Under the pieces are notes generated by a model, which did no database searches, had not been told where the DNA came from, and saw only the letters and a list, made by a program, of their open reading frames with translations. Positions 30,050-39,114 of a stretch of 64,000 nt of DNA are shown piece by piece; position 1 is the stretch's first letter, and each line of letters begins with the position of its first letter. Both the position numbers and the translations under genes were made by a program. Source of the stretch: Rhodanobacter thiooxydans (GTDB taxonomy: Bacteria > Pseudomonadota > Gammaproteobacteria > Xanthomonadales > Rhodanobacteraceae); the NCBI RefSeq assembly GCF_030291135.1, contig NZ_CP127409.1, positions 3,224,001-3,288,000 of the forward strand, given 5' to 3'.

Positions 30050-33000
30050 TTACGCCCCTGCCAACTGCCGCCGCCGCGCGGCCTTGCGCTGCTGTCGCCG
30101 CGCCCACCACGCCCTGCGCCGCTCGGCAAGGCACGAGAAGATCACGTACAGCGCCGGGGTGCTGAGCAGGGTGAGGCTTTGCGAAATGAGCAGGCCGCCG
30201 ATCAGGGCGATACCGAGCGGGCGGCGCAGTTCGCTGCCTTCGCCCAGGCCGATCGCGATCGGCAGCGCGGCGAGGATGGCGACCATGGTGGTCATCATGA
30301 TCGGGCGGAAGCGCACGATGCACGCCTCGCGGGCGGCTTCCAGCGGGCTCTTGCCGTGTTCGCGTTCGGCGACCAGGGCGAAGTCGATCATCATGATCGC
30401 GTTTTTCTTGACGATGCCGATCAACAGCACCAGCGCGATCTGCGCCACCACCGACAGTTCGGTGCCGGTGATCCACAGCGCCAGCAATGCGCCCACGCCG
30501 GCGGCCGGCAGGGTGGATAGGATGGTGATCGGGTGGATCAGGTTCTCGTACAGCATGCCGAGCACGATGTAGACGGTGAGCACGGCGGCCAGGATCAGCC
30601 AGCCCATGCCGCTCTGCGATTGCTGGAAGCGGCGGAAGTCGTTGCCCATCTGCACCTTGATGTCGCCGGGCATGCGCATGTTCTGCACGGTGGTCTGGAT
30701 CACCGTCATCGCCTCACCCATGCTCACGCCGGGGGCGAGGTTGAAGCTCAGGTCCATGGTGGTGAACTGGTTTTCGTGGGTGATCTGCGACGGTGCCAGT
30801 CCCGGCTGCTGCCGCGCGAACGCGGTGATCGGGATCATCCGGCCGCTACTGGAGCGCACGTAGATGCGGTTGAGCGCTTCCGGTGTGGCGGTTTGTTCGG
30901 GTAGTGCGTTGACCACAACCTGGTACTGGTTGATGTCCGAGTAGATGGTGGACACCTGGCGCTGGCCGAACGCGTCGTACAACGCGCCGTCGATGCTGCC
31001 GATCGACACGCCGAGCCGCGCGGCCTTGTCGCGGTCGATCACGATGTTCTGGCGCAGGCCGGCCTCGTCGACGTCGGTGCCGACATCGCGCAGTTTCGGG
31101 TTCTTCTTCAGCTCGGCCTGCAGTTTCGGCAGCCACTCCTGCAGGCTGGCCAGGTCGTTGCCCTGCAGCGAGACCTGGTATTGCGCGCCCTGGCTGGTGC
31201 CGCCACCGCCGCCACTGGGCAGGTCCTGCACCGGGCGCAGGCGCAGATTGAGGTCGGGATAATTCGCCGCCTTTGCGCTGAGCCGCGCAAGCACCGCGAA
31301 GGTGTCGTCCGTGCGGCCGTCGGCACGGGTCTTCAGGTCGATGTTGAACGAGCCGCTGGTGCCCTGCCGGCTGCTGCCCAGGCGCGAGCCCACGGTGGCG
31401 ACGTCGGGGTCGGCCATCAGCATCGCGGTGAGCCGCTCCAGCCGCTGCCGGCTTTCGGCAAACGACACGGTGGCGCTGGAACTGGCGCGGCCCCAGATCA
31501 GGCCGGTGTCCTGCGCCGGGAACAGGCCGGCCTTGACCACGCCGAACAGGTAGAAGGTGGCCACGATCAGCACCAGCGGGGTCAGCGAGAATGCCAGCGC
31601 ATGGCGCAGCGAGAAGTTCAGCGCGCGGGTGTACACGCGCAGCATGCCGGCGTGGAAGCCGTCCAGCGCGCGGGCGAGCCGCGACGGTGGCGCCTGCTCC
31701 TTCGCGGCATGGCCGCTGAGGAAGCGCCCGCACAGCGCCGGCGTCAAGGTCAGCGAGACCAGCGCGGAGACCACGATCGCCGCCACCAGGGTCACCGCGA
31801 ACTCGTGCATGAACATGCCGGTGATGCCGCCGGCGAACAGCAGCGGGATGAACACGGCGATCAGCGAGGCGGTGATCGAGACGATGGTGAAGCCGATCTC
31901 CCTCGCGCCGGCGAGCGTCGCCTCCATCCGCGTCATGCCGGCATCCATGTGGCGGATGATGTTCTCGATCACCACGATCGCGTCGTCCACCACGAAGCCG
32001 ATCGCGATCACCAGCGCCAGCAGGGTGAGGTTGTTCAGCGTGTAGCCGAGGATGTACATCACCACGAACGCGCCGGCCAGCGACAGCGGCACCGCCACCG
32101 CGGCGATCAGCGTGGGTGCGAGACGGCGCAGGAACAGCGCCATCACCAGGATCACCATCGCCAGCGAAATCAGCAGCGTGGCCTGCACCTCGTGCAGCGA
32201 CGCGCGGATGGTCGGCGTGCCGTCGAAGAACGGAGTCAGCGCGGTGCCCGGCGGCAGGTAACCACGCAGCGTGGGCAGCTGGTCCCTGACCAGGTCGACG
32301 GTGGCGATGACGTTCGCGTCGGCCTTCTTGTAGACGTACATCAGCACGGCCGGCTTGCCGTGGAACCAGGCCGCCTGGTAGGCGTCCTGCTGGCCGGCGT
32401 AGACCTTGGCCACGTCGGCCAGCCGCACCGGCGTGCCGTTGTGGCTGGCGACCACCAGCTGGGCGAAATCCTCCGCGCTGTGCAGCTGGGTGGTGGCGCT
32501 GACCGCCATGGTGCTGGTGCCGTTGGACAGGAAGCCCTCCGGCGAGGTCACGTTGGCCGCGCTCAGCGCGTTGCGCAGCTGGTCCGGCGACAGACCCATC
32601 GCGTTCAGCGCACGCAGGTTCACGTCGACGCGGATCGCCGGCGTAGCCGCGCCGGCGATCTCCACCGACGACACGCCGGGCAACTGGCGCAACCGCTGCG
32701 CAAGCAAGGTGTCGGACAGGTTGTACAGGTCGGCCGCCGATTGCGTGGCCGAAGTCAGCGCCAGCGCGATGATCGGATCGTCGTTCGGGTTCGCCTTCTG
32801 GTAGCTGGGCGCGCCGTTGAGGCCGTTGGGCAGGTCCGGCGCGGCCGAGTTGATCGCCGCCTGCACGTCGCGCGCGGCGGAATCCAGATCGGTGCCATTG
32901 CGGAACATCATGAAGACGAAGGTGCGGCCCTCGGAACTGGACGAGCGCATCGTCTCGATCCCGGGCACCTGGCCCAGGTGGCGTTCCAGCGGTGCGGCCA

Positions 33001-33187
33001 CGGTGGACGCCATCGTGCTGGCATCCGCGCCGGCCTGGCTGGCCTGCACGAAGATCGCCGGGAACTGCATGTTCGGCAGCGCCGCCACGCCGAGCAGGAA
33101 GTAACAGATCATGCCGGCCACGAACAGGCCCATCGCCAGCAGCGAGGTGCCGATCGGGCGGCGGATGAAGGTGCCGGAGATGTTCAT
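30050..33187 (-). CDS. mdtC: RND efflux pump permease, MdtC/MuxC-like
   Basis: A 1045-residue HAE1-type RND transporter with 12 TM helices and two large periplasmic loops. The N-terminus is FIRRPIGTSLLAMGLF. The proton-relay motif GFVVDDAIVVIENI is in TM4, with the aspartates near residues 401-402. The operon carries two RND permeases in tandem with one adaptor, as in MdtABC and MuxABC, where the two permeases form a hetero-trimer. Typical substrates are novobiocin, bile salts and similar amphiphiles. It is the last gene, 159 bp after the other permease. Confidence 0.93.
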   Translation of the reverse strand: MNISGTFIRRPIGTSLLAMGLFVAGMICYFLLGVAALPNMQFPAIFVQASQAGADASTMASTVAAPLERHLGQVPGIETMRSSSSEGRTFVFMMFRNGTDLDSAARDVQAAINSAAPDLPNGLNGAPSYQKANPNDDPIIALALTSATQSAADLYNLSDTLLAQRLRQLPGVSSVEIAGAATPAIRVDVNLRALNAMGLSPDQLRNALSAANVTSPEGFLSNGTSTMAVSATTQLHSAEDFAQLVVASHNGTPVRLADVAKVYAGQQDAYQAAWFHGKPAVLMYVYKKADANVIATVDLVRDQLPTLRGYLPPGTALTPFFDGTPTIRASLHEVQATLLISLAMVILVMALFLRRLAPTLIAAVAVPLSLAGAFVVMYILGYTLNNLTLLALVIAIGFVVDDAIVVIENIIRHMDAGMTRMEATLAGAREIGFTIVSITASLIAVFIPLLFAGGITGMFMHEFAVTLVAAIVVSALVSLTLTPALCGRFLSGHAAKEQAPPSRLARALDGFHAGMLRVYTRALNFSLRHALAFSLTPLVLIVATFYLFGVVKAGLFPAQDTGLIWGRASSSATVSFAESRQRLERLTAMLMADPDVATVGSRLGSSRQGTSGSFNIDLKTRADGRTDDTFAVLARLSAKAANYPDLNLRLRPVQDLPSGGGGGTSQGAQYQVSLQGNDLASLQEWLPKLQAELKKNPKLRDVGTDVDEAGLRQNIVIDRDKAARLGVSIGSIDGALYDAFGQRQVSTIYSDINQYQVVVNALPEQTATPEALNRIYVRSSSGRMIPITAFARQQPGLAPSQITHENQFTTMDLSFNLAPGVSMGEAMTVIQTTVQNMRMPGDIKVQMGNDFRRFQQSQSGMGWLILAAVLTVYIVLGMLYENLIHPITILSTLPAAGVGALLALWITGTELSVVAQIALVLLIGIVKKNAIMMIDFALVAEREHGKSPLEAAREACIVRFRPIMMTTMVAILAALPIAIGLGEGSELRRPLGIALIGGLLISQSLTLLSTPALYVIFSCLAERRRAWWARRQQRKAARRRQLAGA

Positions 33188-33302
33188 GGATTCAACGGTG
33201 GCAAGGGCGGACGAAGGTGCAAGGGCGGATCATCCCACCCTCAACGTCCAGGCCGCGAAAAGGTTGATCGGTGCGGCTTCGCGAAAAGCGACCCCACCCC
33301 AA

Positions 33303-33326
33303 CCCTCCCCTGCGAGCAGGGGAGGG
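33303..33326. repeat. CCCTCCCCTGC palindrome, copy 1
   Basis: CCCTCCCCTGC (33303-33313), loop GA, then the exact complement (33316-33326), in the 159-bp gap between the two pump genes. The same 11-bp arms recur at 39081-39105, so this is a dispersed palindromic repeat. Within the operon it could stabilise or attenuate the message. Confidence 0.7.
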
Positions 33327-33346
33327 CGCTGGGCACTGCGGCGGAA

Positions 33347-36300
33347 TCACGCCGCGCGGCTGGCCTGGGTGTGGGCCAGCGCGCGCCGCTCGCGACGTTC
33401 GGCCAGCCAGTCGGAGAAACGCTCCATGTACAGGTAGATCACCGGCGTGGTGTACAGCGTGACCAGCTGCGACAGCAGCAGGCCGCCCACGATCGACACG
33501 CCCAGTGGCCGGCGCAGTTCCGCACCGATGCCGTTGCCCAATGCCAGCGGCAATGCGCCGAGCATCGCCGCGGCGGTGGTCATCATGATCGGACGGAAGC
33601 GCAGCAGGCAGGCGCGGCGGATCGCGTCGCGCGCGTTGAGGCCGGTGCGGCGTGCCTCGATCGCGAAGTCGATCATCATGATCGCGTTCTTCTTCACGAT
33701 GCCGATCAGCAACACGATGCCGACGATGCCGTCCACCGACAGGCTCATGCCGCACAGGATCAGCGCGAGCAGGGCACCGACGCCGGCCGGCGGCAGCGTG
33801 GAGATGATCGTCAGCGGGTGGATGTAGCTCTCGTACAGCACGCCCAGCACAATGTAGATCACCACGATCGCAGCCAGCAGCAACAGCACTTCATCACCCA
33901 GCGAGGAGGTGAACTCGGCGGCCTTGCCGACGAACTCGCCGCGCACCTGCGGCGGGAAGTTCAGCTGCTGCTCGACCCCGTGGATCGCCGCCACCGCGTC
34001 GGACAGCGAGTAGCCCGGCGCCACGTTGAACGCCAGCGTCACCGCCGGCAGCTGCTGCTGGTGGCTGACCACCAGCGGCGCGCTGGTGACCTGCGCATTG
34101 ACCAGCGAGGACAGCGGGATGGTGCCGCCGCCGCCGATCTGGAAGCCGACGTTGCCGGCGTTGCCGATGCCCGACGGGGTCGCCGAATTGCTCGACTTCA
34201 GCTGGCCGAAGCTGGTCGCGTTGCTGCCGGTGAGCGCGCCGTTGCCGTTGCCGCGTACGGTGAGCTTGGTCAGCAGGTCGTCGCTGGTGCGGAACTCCGG
34301 CGCCACCTCCAGCACCACGCGGTACTGGTTCAGCTGGGTGAAGATGGTGGAAATCTGGCGCTGGCCGAACGCGTCGTACAAGGTGTCGTCGATGCTCTGC
34401 ACCGGCACGCCAAGGCGGCTGGCCTTCTCGCGGTCGATGGTCAGCTTCAGCGCATTGCCGTTGTCGGCCAGGTTGTTGTCGACGTCGGCCAGCTCCGGCC
34501 GCTGGCGCATCGCCTGGGTCATCTGGCTGGCGTAGCCGGCCAGCTCGGCCGAGTTCACGTCGGACAGCGAGTACTGGTATTCGGTGGCGGCGACGCGGCT
34601 GTCCAGGGTCACGTCCTGCACCGGCTTCAGGTACAGCGCCACGCCGGGGATGTTCGCCACCGCGTGCTGCAGCCGCGGCAGCAGTGTGTCCAGGCCGGCG
34701 CGGTCGCCGCGGTCCTTCAGCACGATCGAGAGCTGGCCCTGGTTGAGCGTCGGGTTGATCGTGCCGGCGCCGATGAAGGCGGCCACGCCGGCCACCGCAG
34801 GATCCTTGCGCAACGCCTCGGCGACCGCCTTGGTGCGGTCTTCCATCTGCGGGAAGGCGATGTTGTCGTCGGCCTGCACCACGCCGGTGATCAGACCGGT
34901 GTCCTGCTCGGGCAGCAGTCCCTTGGGGATCACGATGTACAGGAACACGGTGAGCACCACCGCGGCGCCGGCCACCAGCATGGTCAGGCGCTGGTGATCG
35001 AGTACCCAGTCCAGCGAGTTCTCGTAGATGGCGACGGTACGCGACCACACCGTGCGCTTGCCAGCCGCGGCGTGGCGCTCGTGCGCGTCATCGCCCTCCG
35101 GTAGCTGGTCGGGCTTGAGCAGGTAGGCGCACATCATCGGCGTCAGCGTCAGCGACACCAGCATCGAGATGGTCACCGCGATCGTCAGCACCCAGGCGAA
35201 CTCGTGGAACAGCCGGCCGGTGACGCCGGGCATCAGCAGCAGCGGCAGGAACACCGCCACCAGCGACACAGTCAGCGACAGCACGGTGAAGCCGATCTCC
35301 TTCGCGCCGACCTCGGCCGCCTCCTTGCCGTCCCTGCCCTGCTCGATGTAGCGCACGATGTTCTCGATCATCACGATCGCATCGTCCACCACGAAGCCGG
35401 TGGCCACGGTCAGCGCCATCAAGGACAGGTTGTCCAGCGACATGCCGGTGAACGCCATCACGCCGAACGTGCCCATCAGCGACAGCGGCACCGCCACCGA
35501 CGGGATGATGGTGGCCCACAGCCGGCGCAGGAACACGAAGATCACGCCGATCACCAGGAACACGGTGAGGATCAGGGTGAACTCGACGTCGTGCACCGAG
35601 GCGCGGATGGTCACCGTGCGGTCGGCGAACACGTCCAGGTGCACGTCGGCCGGCAGCGCGCTGCGCAGTTCCGGCAGCACGCGGCGGATCTGCTCCACCG
35701 TCTGCACGATGTTCGCACCGGGCTGGCGGCGCACATCCAGCAGCACCGCCGGCTGGCCGTTGGCCCACGCGGCGAGCTGGTCGTTCTCCACGCCGTCGAC
35801 CACGTTCGCCACGTCGGACAGCCGCACCGGCGAGTTGTTCTTGTAGCTGATGATGGTGTTCTTGTACTCGGCCGCGTCGCTCAGCTGGTCGTTGGTACCG
35901 ATCGAGTAGCTTTGCGTCTTGCCGTTCAGCGTGCCCTTGGGCGCGTTGACGTTGGCCTGGGTCAGCGCGCTGCGCACGTCCTCCATGGTGAGGCCGAGGT
36001 TGGACAGCTGCGCCGGGTTCACCTGCACGCGCACCGCGGGGCGCACGTTGCCGGCGATCGAGACCAGGCCCACGCCCTGCACCTGCGACAGCTTCTGCGC
36101 GATGATCGAGTCGGCCAGGTCGTTCACCTCGCGCAGCTGGCGGCTGTCGGAGGTGAGCTTCAAGGTAAGGATCGGCGCATCGGCCGGGTTGACCCGGTTG
36201 TACACCGGCGGATACGGCAGGTTGCCCGGCAGAGTGCCCTTGGCCTGGTTGATCGCCGCCTGCACGTCCTGCGCGGCGATGTCGACGTCACGGTCCATCG

Positions 36301-36586
36301 AGAACTGCAGGATGATCGTGGACAGCCCGGCGGAGGAATCCGAGCTCATCATGGTGAGCCCGGAGATCTGCCCCAGGTTGCGCTCCAGCGGGGTGGTGAT
36401 CAGCGCCGCCATGGTGTTGGCGCTGGCGCCCGGGTACTGCGTGCTGACCACCAGGCTGGGCGCCTCGATTTCCGGCAGGGCGGACACCGGCAGCTGGCGG
36501 TAGCCGAGGATGCCGAGCAGCAGCACCGCCACCATCAACAGCGAGGTGGCGATCGGCCGGCGAATGAAGAGGGTCGAGAATCCCAT
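33347..36586 (-). CDS. mdtB: RND efflux pump permease, MdtB/MuxB-like
   Basis: A 1079-residue HAE1-type RND permease. It starts MGFSTLFIRRPIATSLLMVA and carries GFVVDDAIVMIENI in TM4 (Asp near 401-402). Compared with AcrB it has an Asn/Gly-rich insert in the second periplasmic loop (around residues 770-820, NGNGALTGSNATSFG). It is the partner of the downstream permease in an MdtBC-type pump. The gene begins 103 bp after the adaptor gene stop. Confidence 0.93.
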   Translation of the reverse strand: MGFSTLFIRRPIATSLLMVAVLLLGILGYRQLPVSALPEIEAPSLVVSTQYPGASANTMAALITTPLERNLGQISGLTMMSSDSSAGLSTIILQFSMDRDVDIAAQDVQAAINQAKGTLPGNLPYPPVYNRVNPADAPILTLKLTSDSRQLREVNDLADSIIAQKLSQVQGVGLVSIAGNVRPAVRVQVNPAQLSNLGLTMEDVRSALTQANVNAPKGTLNGKTQSYSIGTNDQLSDAAEYKNTIISYKNNSPVRLSDVANVVDGVENDQLAAWANGQPAVLLDVRRQPGANIVQTVEQIRRVLPELRSALPADVHLDVFADRTVTIRASVHDVEFTLILTVFLVIGVIFVFLRRLWATIIPSVAVPLSLMGTFGVMAFTGMSLDNLSLMALTVATGFVVDDAIVMIENIVRYIEQGRDGKEAAEVGAKEIGFTVLSLTVSLVAVFLPLLLMPGVTGRLFHEFAWVLTIAVTISMLVSLTLTPMMCAYLLKPDQLPEGDDAHERHAAAGKRTVWSRTVAIYENSLDWVLDHQRLTMLVAGAAVVLTVFLYIVIPKGLLPEQDTGLITGVVQADDNIAFPQMEDRTKAVAEALRKDPAVAGVAAFIGAGTINPTLNQGQLSIVLKDRGDRAGLDTLLPRLQHAVANIPGVALYLKPVQDVTLDSRVAATEYQYSLSDVNSAELAGYASQMTQAMRQRPELADVDNNLADNGNALKLTIDREKASRLGVPVQSIDDTLYDAFGQRQISTIFTQLNQYRVVLEVAPEFRTSDDLLTKLTVRGNGNGALTGSNATSFGQLKSSNSATPSGIGNAGNVGFQIGGGGTIPLSSLVNAQVTSAPLVVSHQQQLPAVTLAFNVAPGYSLSDAVAAIHGVEQQLNFPPQVRGEFVGKAAEFTSSLGDEVLLLLAAIVVIYIVLGVLYESYIHPLTIISTLPPAGVGALLALILCGMSLSVDGIVGIVLLIGIVKKNAIMMIDFAIEARRTGLNARDAIRRACLLRFRPIMMTTAAAMLGALPLALGNGIGAELRRPLGVSIVGGLLLSQLVTLYTTPVIYLYMERFSDWLAERRERRALAHTQASRAA

Positions 36587-36689
36587 GGCTATCCGTAAGG
36601 TGTAGGTGCGGGTTCAGCCGCGATCATGGCCGGGACACGGCCGGGTTCACACGACTGCAGTGGCGTTGCACTGGTCGGCACGCGGCCGC

Positions 36690-37931
36690 TCAGCCGCGAC
36701 GGCGACCGCCACCCTTGCTGTTCTGCTTGGCTTTCTCCAGTTCGGCCGCGGTCGGCGCCGCCGGCACTTCGCCCGGCTTCAGCGCGTTGACCTTGCTGCC
36801 CGGCTTCAGCCGGAACTGGCCCTCGGTGACCACCCGGTCGCCGGCCTTGAGCCCGCTGCCGATCATCACGTGGCTGTCGCCCACTTCGCCGGCCACCGCC
36901 ACCGCCTGCATCTTCACCGTGCTGTCGGCCTGCACCTGGTAGACGTAGTCGCCGTCCGGCCCGCGCTGCACCGCCTGCGCCGGGATCACCAGGCCGCCAT
37001 CGACGGTATTCACCAGCAGCCGCACGTTGACGAACTGGCCCGGCCACAACTCGTTGTTCGCGTTCGGGAACTCCGACTTCAGGCGGAACGTGCCGGTGCT
37101 GGTGTCGATCTGGTTGTCGACCACCTTGAGCACGCCACCGCTGGCGATCGGGTGCGCATCGGTGCGGTCCAGCGCGGTCACCTGCAGCGCCGCGCCATCC
37201 TTCGCGGCGGCACCCCGCACCATGTCGAGGTTCTGCTCGGGCAGGGTGAACATCACGTTGATCGGGTGCAGCTGGGTCAGCGTGACGATCGCGCTGGCGG
37301 TGGTGACCACGTTGCCGGGATCGACCGCGCGGATGCCGGCGAGGCCGTCGATCGGCGACAGCACGCGGGTGTAGTTCAGCTGCACCTGGCTGTCGCGCAC
37401 GCTGGCCGCGTCGGCGGCCACCGCGGCCTCGTACTGGGCGGCGGTGTTGTGCAGGGTGTCCAGGTCCTGCTTGGAGATGTAGCCCTTGGCGGCCAGGTCC
37501 TGGCTGCGCAGCAGGTTGCTTTTCGCGGTGGCCAGCAGCGCCTGGTCCTGGCGCTGGCGCGCCACGGCCTGGTCGTAGGCGGCCTGGTAGGTGCGCGGGT
37601 CGATCTGCGCCAGCAGCTGGCCCTTCTTCACCGGCTGGCCCTCGGTGAACTCCAGGCTGAGCAACTGGCCGCCCACCTGCGGGTTCACGGTGACCGTGTT
37701 GAGCGCCTGCACCGTGCCCAGCGCGGTCAGGTAGACCGGCACGTTCTGCTTGACCACCGGCACCACGGTGACCGGCACCGGCGGCGTCTCGTCCTTGCCG
37801 TCCTTGCCCTTGGCGGCCGCCTGCGTCGACGCGGAACCGGCCGGGACCGGCTTGTGCAGCAGGCGAAAGCCCACCGCCGCCACCACGATCACCGCAACGA
37901 CGATCAACGCGATCTTCCAAAAACGCGACAT
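36690..37931 (-). CDS. mdtA: RND efflux periplasmic adaptor, MdtA/MuxA-like
   Basis: A 413-residue membrane fusion protein with an N-terminal TM anchor (about 6-22) and no lipobox, a biotinyl-lipoyl-like domain (TVNPQVGGQLLSLEF), an alpha-helical hairpin (about 130-190) and beta-barrel/MP domains, ending in a basic GGGRRRG tail. It bridges the two permeases to an outer-membrane channel. ATG 37931 has AGGAG seven bases upstream. It is the first gene of the pump operon; the required TolC-like channel must be encoded elsewhere. Confidence 0.93.
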   Translation of the reverse strand: MSRFWKIALIVVAVIVVAAVGFRLLHKPVPAGSASTQAAAKGKDGKDETPPVPVTVVPVVKQNVPVYLTALGTVQALNTVTVNPQVGGQLLSLEFTEGQPVKKGQLLAQIDPRTYQAAYDQAVARQRQDQALLATAKSNLLRSQDLAAKGYISKQDLDTLHNTAAQYEAAVAADAASVRDSQVQLNYTRVLSPIDGLAGIRAVDPGNVVTTASAIVTLTQLHPINVMFTLPEQNLDMVRGAAAKDGAALQVTALDRTDAHPIASGGVLKVVDNQIDTSTGTFRLKSEFPNANNELWPGQFVNVRLLVNTVDGGLVIPAQAVQRGPDGDYVYQVQADSTVKMQAVAVAGEVGDSHVMIGSGLKAGDRVVTEGQFRLKPGSKVNALKPGEVPAAPTAAELEKAKQNSKGGGRRRG

Positions 37932-38183
37932 GTAAAACTCCTGGACTGGACGGTGTGACCCACCGGCGCACGACTGTGCAGCATGCATTGGCGAAACGAC
38001 AGGTGCGAGCCAGGCCCTGCCGGCGCGCATTCCTCGTGGTGAAAGCATAGGGGCAGTTCAACGAATTTGGACAATGCCGGTTGACATGGGTGCGGCATGA
38101 CCGATGGCAGGGGCGACGCCCGCCGCACGGCCATCCGCAGACGCCTGGCGACCTGCCGCGGCGGGTCGTCACGAAGGGAGGCC

Positions 38184-38212
38184 TGAAACTTGTCGCGCGC
38201 TTCGTTTATAAT
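38184..38212 (+). promoter_or_regulatory. Promoter with consensus -10 upstream of cytochrome c gene
   Basis: A perfect TATAAT (38207-38212) lies 17 bp after TGAAAC (38184-38189), a poor -35. TTGTCG at 38190-38195 is too close to serve. Transcription would begin near 38219, leaving a leader of about 180 bases before the GTG start at 38400. A consensus -10 stands out in DNA this GC-rich. The rest of the 38.0-38.18 kb gap holds nothing evident. Confidence 0.6.
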
Positions 38213-38220
38213 CGGAGACT

Positions 38221-38329
38221 GCTTGCCTGTCCGACCCCGATCCCGGGCCGGACGACAAGCGTGACCCACGCCGTGCACTCACTCACGGCAAGCCGCACCG
38301 GGGCGCAGCCATCGTACCGGTGCGACGGC
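38221..38329 (+). other. Structured 5' leader of the cytochrome c gene
   Basis: Directly after the predicted start point three hairpins follow. GCTTG (38221-38225) plus GTCCG (38229-38233) pair with CGGAC (38249-38253) plus CAAGC (38256-38260). GCCGTG (38270-38275) pairs with CACGGC (38284-38289). GCACCGG (38295-38301) pairs with CCGGTGC (38317-38323), extended by GCC/GGC. No T tract follows, so it is not a simple attenuator. It could be a regulatory leader or a small RNA. Confidence 0.4.
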
Positions 38330-38399
38330 AATAGACTATTCAGGCAGGTCGGGGCCGCCATCGTGGCGTGCCGCCCTGCCCTCTGACAGGAGTACGTGC

Positions 38400-38933
38400 G
38401 TGAGCGGTTCCATGAGCAAGTCCGACCAGAGCGTCTTGCGCCAGTTTTCGATCATGATCGGCGGCCTGGCCGTGCTGACCGTGGTGCTGATCTTCGCGGC
38501 GCTGGCGATCCACGACCACGAGCCGAAGGAAACCAATCCGGACCAGCCGGCCCAGGTTGCCGCGCGGATCGCCCCTGCCGGCGCCGTGTATGCCGGCAAC
38601 ACCGGCCGCGCCGCCATGCAGGCCGCCGCGGATGCCGCCGCCAAGGCGGCCGCCTCGCAGGTCGCCTACGGCGGCACCACCGACGGCAAGGCGATCTACG
38701 ACCACCTGTGCACCAGCTGCCACGCCTCCGGCGTCGCCGGCGCGCCAAAGACCGGCGACAAGGGCATGTGGGGCCCGCGCCTGGCGCAGGGCATCGACAC
38801 CCTGGTCAAGCACGCAATCGAGGGCTACCACGGCCCGGACGGCAACTTCATGCCGCCCAAGGGCGGCAACCCGGCGCTCACCGACGAACAGGTGACGAAC
38901 GCCGTGCACTGGCTGACCGATCAGGCGAAGTAA
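38400..38933 (+). CDS. Membrane-anchored cytochrome c (c5-like)
   Basis: A 177-residue protein with one N-terminal TM anchor (about 17-36), an Ala-rich periplasmic linker and a single cytochrome c domain: haem motif CTSCH at 104-108 and likely axial Met151 in FMPPKGG. It probably shuttles electrons towards a terminal oxidase or a peroxidase. The start is GTG 38400, with AGGAG seven bases upstream; ATG 38412 would lose that spacing. It is preceded by a consensus -10 and a long structured leader, and followed by its own terminator. Confidence 0.92.
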   Translation: MSGSMSKSDQSVLRQFSIMIGGLAVLTVVLIFAALAIHDHEPKETNPDQPAQVAARIAPAGAVYAGNTGRAAMQAAADAAAKAAASQVAYGGTTDGKAIYDHLCTSCHASGVAGAPKTGDKGMWGPRLAQGIDTLVKHAIEGYHGPDGNFMPPKGGNPALTDEQVTNAVHWLTDQAK

Positions 38934-38959
38934 ATCGCCTGATCCAACAAGCTTTCTTC

Positions 38960-38984
38960 AAACGCCGCCTTCGGGCGGCGTTTT
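38960..38984 (+). terminator. Rho-independent terminator of the cytochrome c gene
   Basis: A 10-bp stem (AAACGCCGCC at 38960-38969 with GGCGGCGTTT at 38974-38983) around a stable TTCG loop ends in TTTT, 27 bp after the stop codon. Confidence 0.92.
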
Positions 38985-38990
38985 CGTTGG

Positions 38991-39105
38991 CCCCTGCCCC
39001 TGCAACGCAGGGGGAGGTTGGCGACCGAAGGGAGTCCTTCAGGTGAGGGGGTTACACGTTACAGGGAAGATCAAAAGCAACCCTCCCCTGCTGTGCAGGG
39101 GAGGG
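38991..39105. repeat. Palindromic repeat cluster with CCCTCCCCTGC copy 2
   Basis: CCCTCCCCTGC (39081-39091), loop TGT, and its exact complement (39095-39105) repeat the element at 33303-33326. A related CCCCTGC/GCAGGGG palindrome lies about 38991-39014, and the text between them (GGCGACCGAAGGGAGTCC) is typical of intergenic repeat remnants. The stretch separates two convergent genes. Confidence 0.6.
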
Positions 39106-39114
39106 AGCAAAGTC

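Noticed and set aside
31181-35104. Rightward open frame of about 1300 codons opposite the two RND pump genes
   Set aside because: Antisense shadow; the minus strand carries two full-length transporters with canonical motifs.
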